Shown here piece by piece: positions 63,233 through 64,000 of a DNA stretch of 64,000 nt; position 1 is the first letter of the stretch; the number at the start of each line of letters is the position of its first letter. The notes below the pieces were generated by a model, which saw only the letters and a program-made list of their open reading frames with translations, had not been told where the DNA came from and did no database searches. Made by a program: the position numbers and the translations under genes. Where the stretch lies: positions 124,001-188,000 of the forward strand of contig NZ_CP071848.1 in NCBI RefSeq assembly GCF_023716565.1, read 5' to 3'. The stretch is from Vibrio sp. SCSIO 43136. Lineage in GTDB: Bacteria > Pseudomonadota > Gammaproteobacteria > Enterobacterales > Vibrionaceae.

Positions 63233-64000
63233 CTAGTCGCGGATTTGGTAGTGATAACCAAGCCACTGCTTAAATTTCTTCACCACGTGTAGACTATGGC
63301 GTAAGACGTCCCGCTCTGAGCGCTCTAGGGCTTTGATGTCGATATTATTGCTGGTCTGATGTTCACTCAATTGTTGCCCCAATCGCAGTTTGACGAACAG
63401 TTTTAGCGCTTCGCTAAGGTTGTCTGCCGTCTGTTGCTCTAGCACTTTTTTCTTGGTCAGGGCGTGGATACGGTCAAAAGTATTTCTCGGTGCTAGCGAG
63501 TATTCGAGGCTCAAGGCACGAATGCCGTGCACAATCGGAAAAATACCGCTTTGTTTGATGTCTAGCCCATCTTTGCTGGCTCTGACATTACCAAACAGTG
63601 TCAAAGGTGAAGAGAACTGCATTGCTGGGCGGGTAAACTCAGTCAAAATCAGCTCTTGGTCGGCCATGAGTGATAGTAAGTGCTCACGTATTGGTTTAAG
63701 CAAGCTGTGGTTGCCCGCTACAGCGTGGGCATCTGCCATGATGGCTAGTTTCATCACGCTTTCTGGTTGGGCTTGGTTGACCCACTTGGATATTGTTTGC
63801 TTCCACTCTGATTGGCTTTTTACCCAATCTGGGTTGTTGACCATCACCTGACCGGGACAAAGCGGATATCCTAGCTGCTGTAACGTATGGGTTAGGGTAT
63901 TCATAGTCTGTTCAAGTTGGTGAATACTCACTCCCTCTTTGACGATCAGGGCATTATCTTGGTCAGTTTTGAGGATTTGCTCGCCGCGCCCTTCAGAGCC
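63233..64000 (-). CDS. DUF294 putative nucleotidyltransferase, C-terminal part
   Basis: The frame is open to the window edge, so the gene starts beyond it. The visible part opens with GSEGRGEQILKTDQDNALI, the nucleotidyltransferase signature (GS...DQD) of DUF294, followed by the DUF294_C helical domain. Full-length relatives carry an N-terminal cyclic-nucleotide-binding domain and CBS pair; these would lie outside. Likely a signal-controlled nucleotidyltransferase; its target is unknown. Partner of the exonuclease gene downstream. Confidence 0.88.
   Translation of the reverse strand, partial: GSEGRGEQILKTDQDNALIVKEGVSIHQLEQTMNTLTHTLQQLGYPLCPGQVMVNNPDWVKSQSEWKQTISKWVNQAQPESVMKLAIMADAHAVAGNHSLLKPIREHLLSLMADQELILTEFTRPAMQFSSPLTLFGNVRASKDGLDIKQSGIFPIVHGIRALSLEYSLAPRNTFDRIHALTKKKVLEQQTADNLSEALKLFVKLRLGQQLSEHQTSNNIDIKALERSERDVLRHSLHVVKKFKQWLGYHYQIRD

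Overview
This window is a conserved core stretch of a Vibrio chromosome (very probably chromosome 1, on the replichore near oriC). The organism call rests on the 16S/23S sequences, the Vibrio-type rRNA spacers, and a gene order that follows the gammaproteobacterial btuB-murI-rrn-murB-birA-coaA-tRNA-tufB-secE-nusG-rplKAJL-rpoBC block and then rsd-nudC-hemE-yjaG-hupA-yjaH-purD/purH and prmA-dusB-fis, accBC-aroQ and acs. I cannot name the species from sequence alone.

Layout. 1-3109: 3' part of the B12 receptor gene btuB, an ATP-PP-loop (DUF71/Dph6-like) gene, murI, and a convergent gene for a membrane-anchored RRM protein. 3300-20760: three complete rRNA operons in direct tandem, 16S-Glu-23S-5S, 16S-Ile-Ala-23S-5S and 16S-Glu-Lys-Val-23S-5S-Asp. 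Each has its own promoter and boxA sites; a strong terminator is seen only after the last one. 21086-25951: pssA, a GNAT gene, murB-birA and convergent coaA. 26100-40116: four tRNAs plus tuf, secE-nusG, rplKA, rplJL and rpoBC, i.e. most of the core transcription and translation machinery. 40364-43097: rsd, nudC, hemE. 43545-49651: a UDG-superfamily gene with a 2-hydroxyacid dehydrogenase, yjaG, brnQ, a CNNM/CBS protein, hupA and yjaH. 49744-52774: purH-purD. 53061-55135: zntR and a chemotaxis receptor. 55377-60143: dusB-fis, prmA, aroQ-accB-accC. 60459-64000: acs, a DnaQ-like exonuclease and the 3' part of a DUF294 nucleotidyltransferase gene.

The genes are mostly growth-rate-linked housekeeping: ribosome synthesis, RNA polymerase, EF-Tu, nucleoid proteins HU and Fis, purine and fatty acid synthesis. 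Several promoters (rrn, tRNA-tuf, dusB-fis, rplK, rplJ) have a GC-rich segment just after the -10 hexamer, as expected for stringently controlled promoters.

I found no phage, CRISPR array, defence island or new enzyme cluster. The less ordinary material is non-coding: different palindromic modules in the rRNA spacers, an ERIC-type repeat between purH and purD, short CGGTAAA-type repeats just after terminators, a three-copy hairpin array after hemE, dyads centred on the -10 elements of rrn, rplK and rplJ promoters, and a possible small RNA on the minus strand between nudC and hemE.
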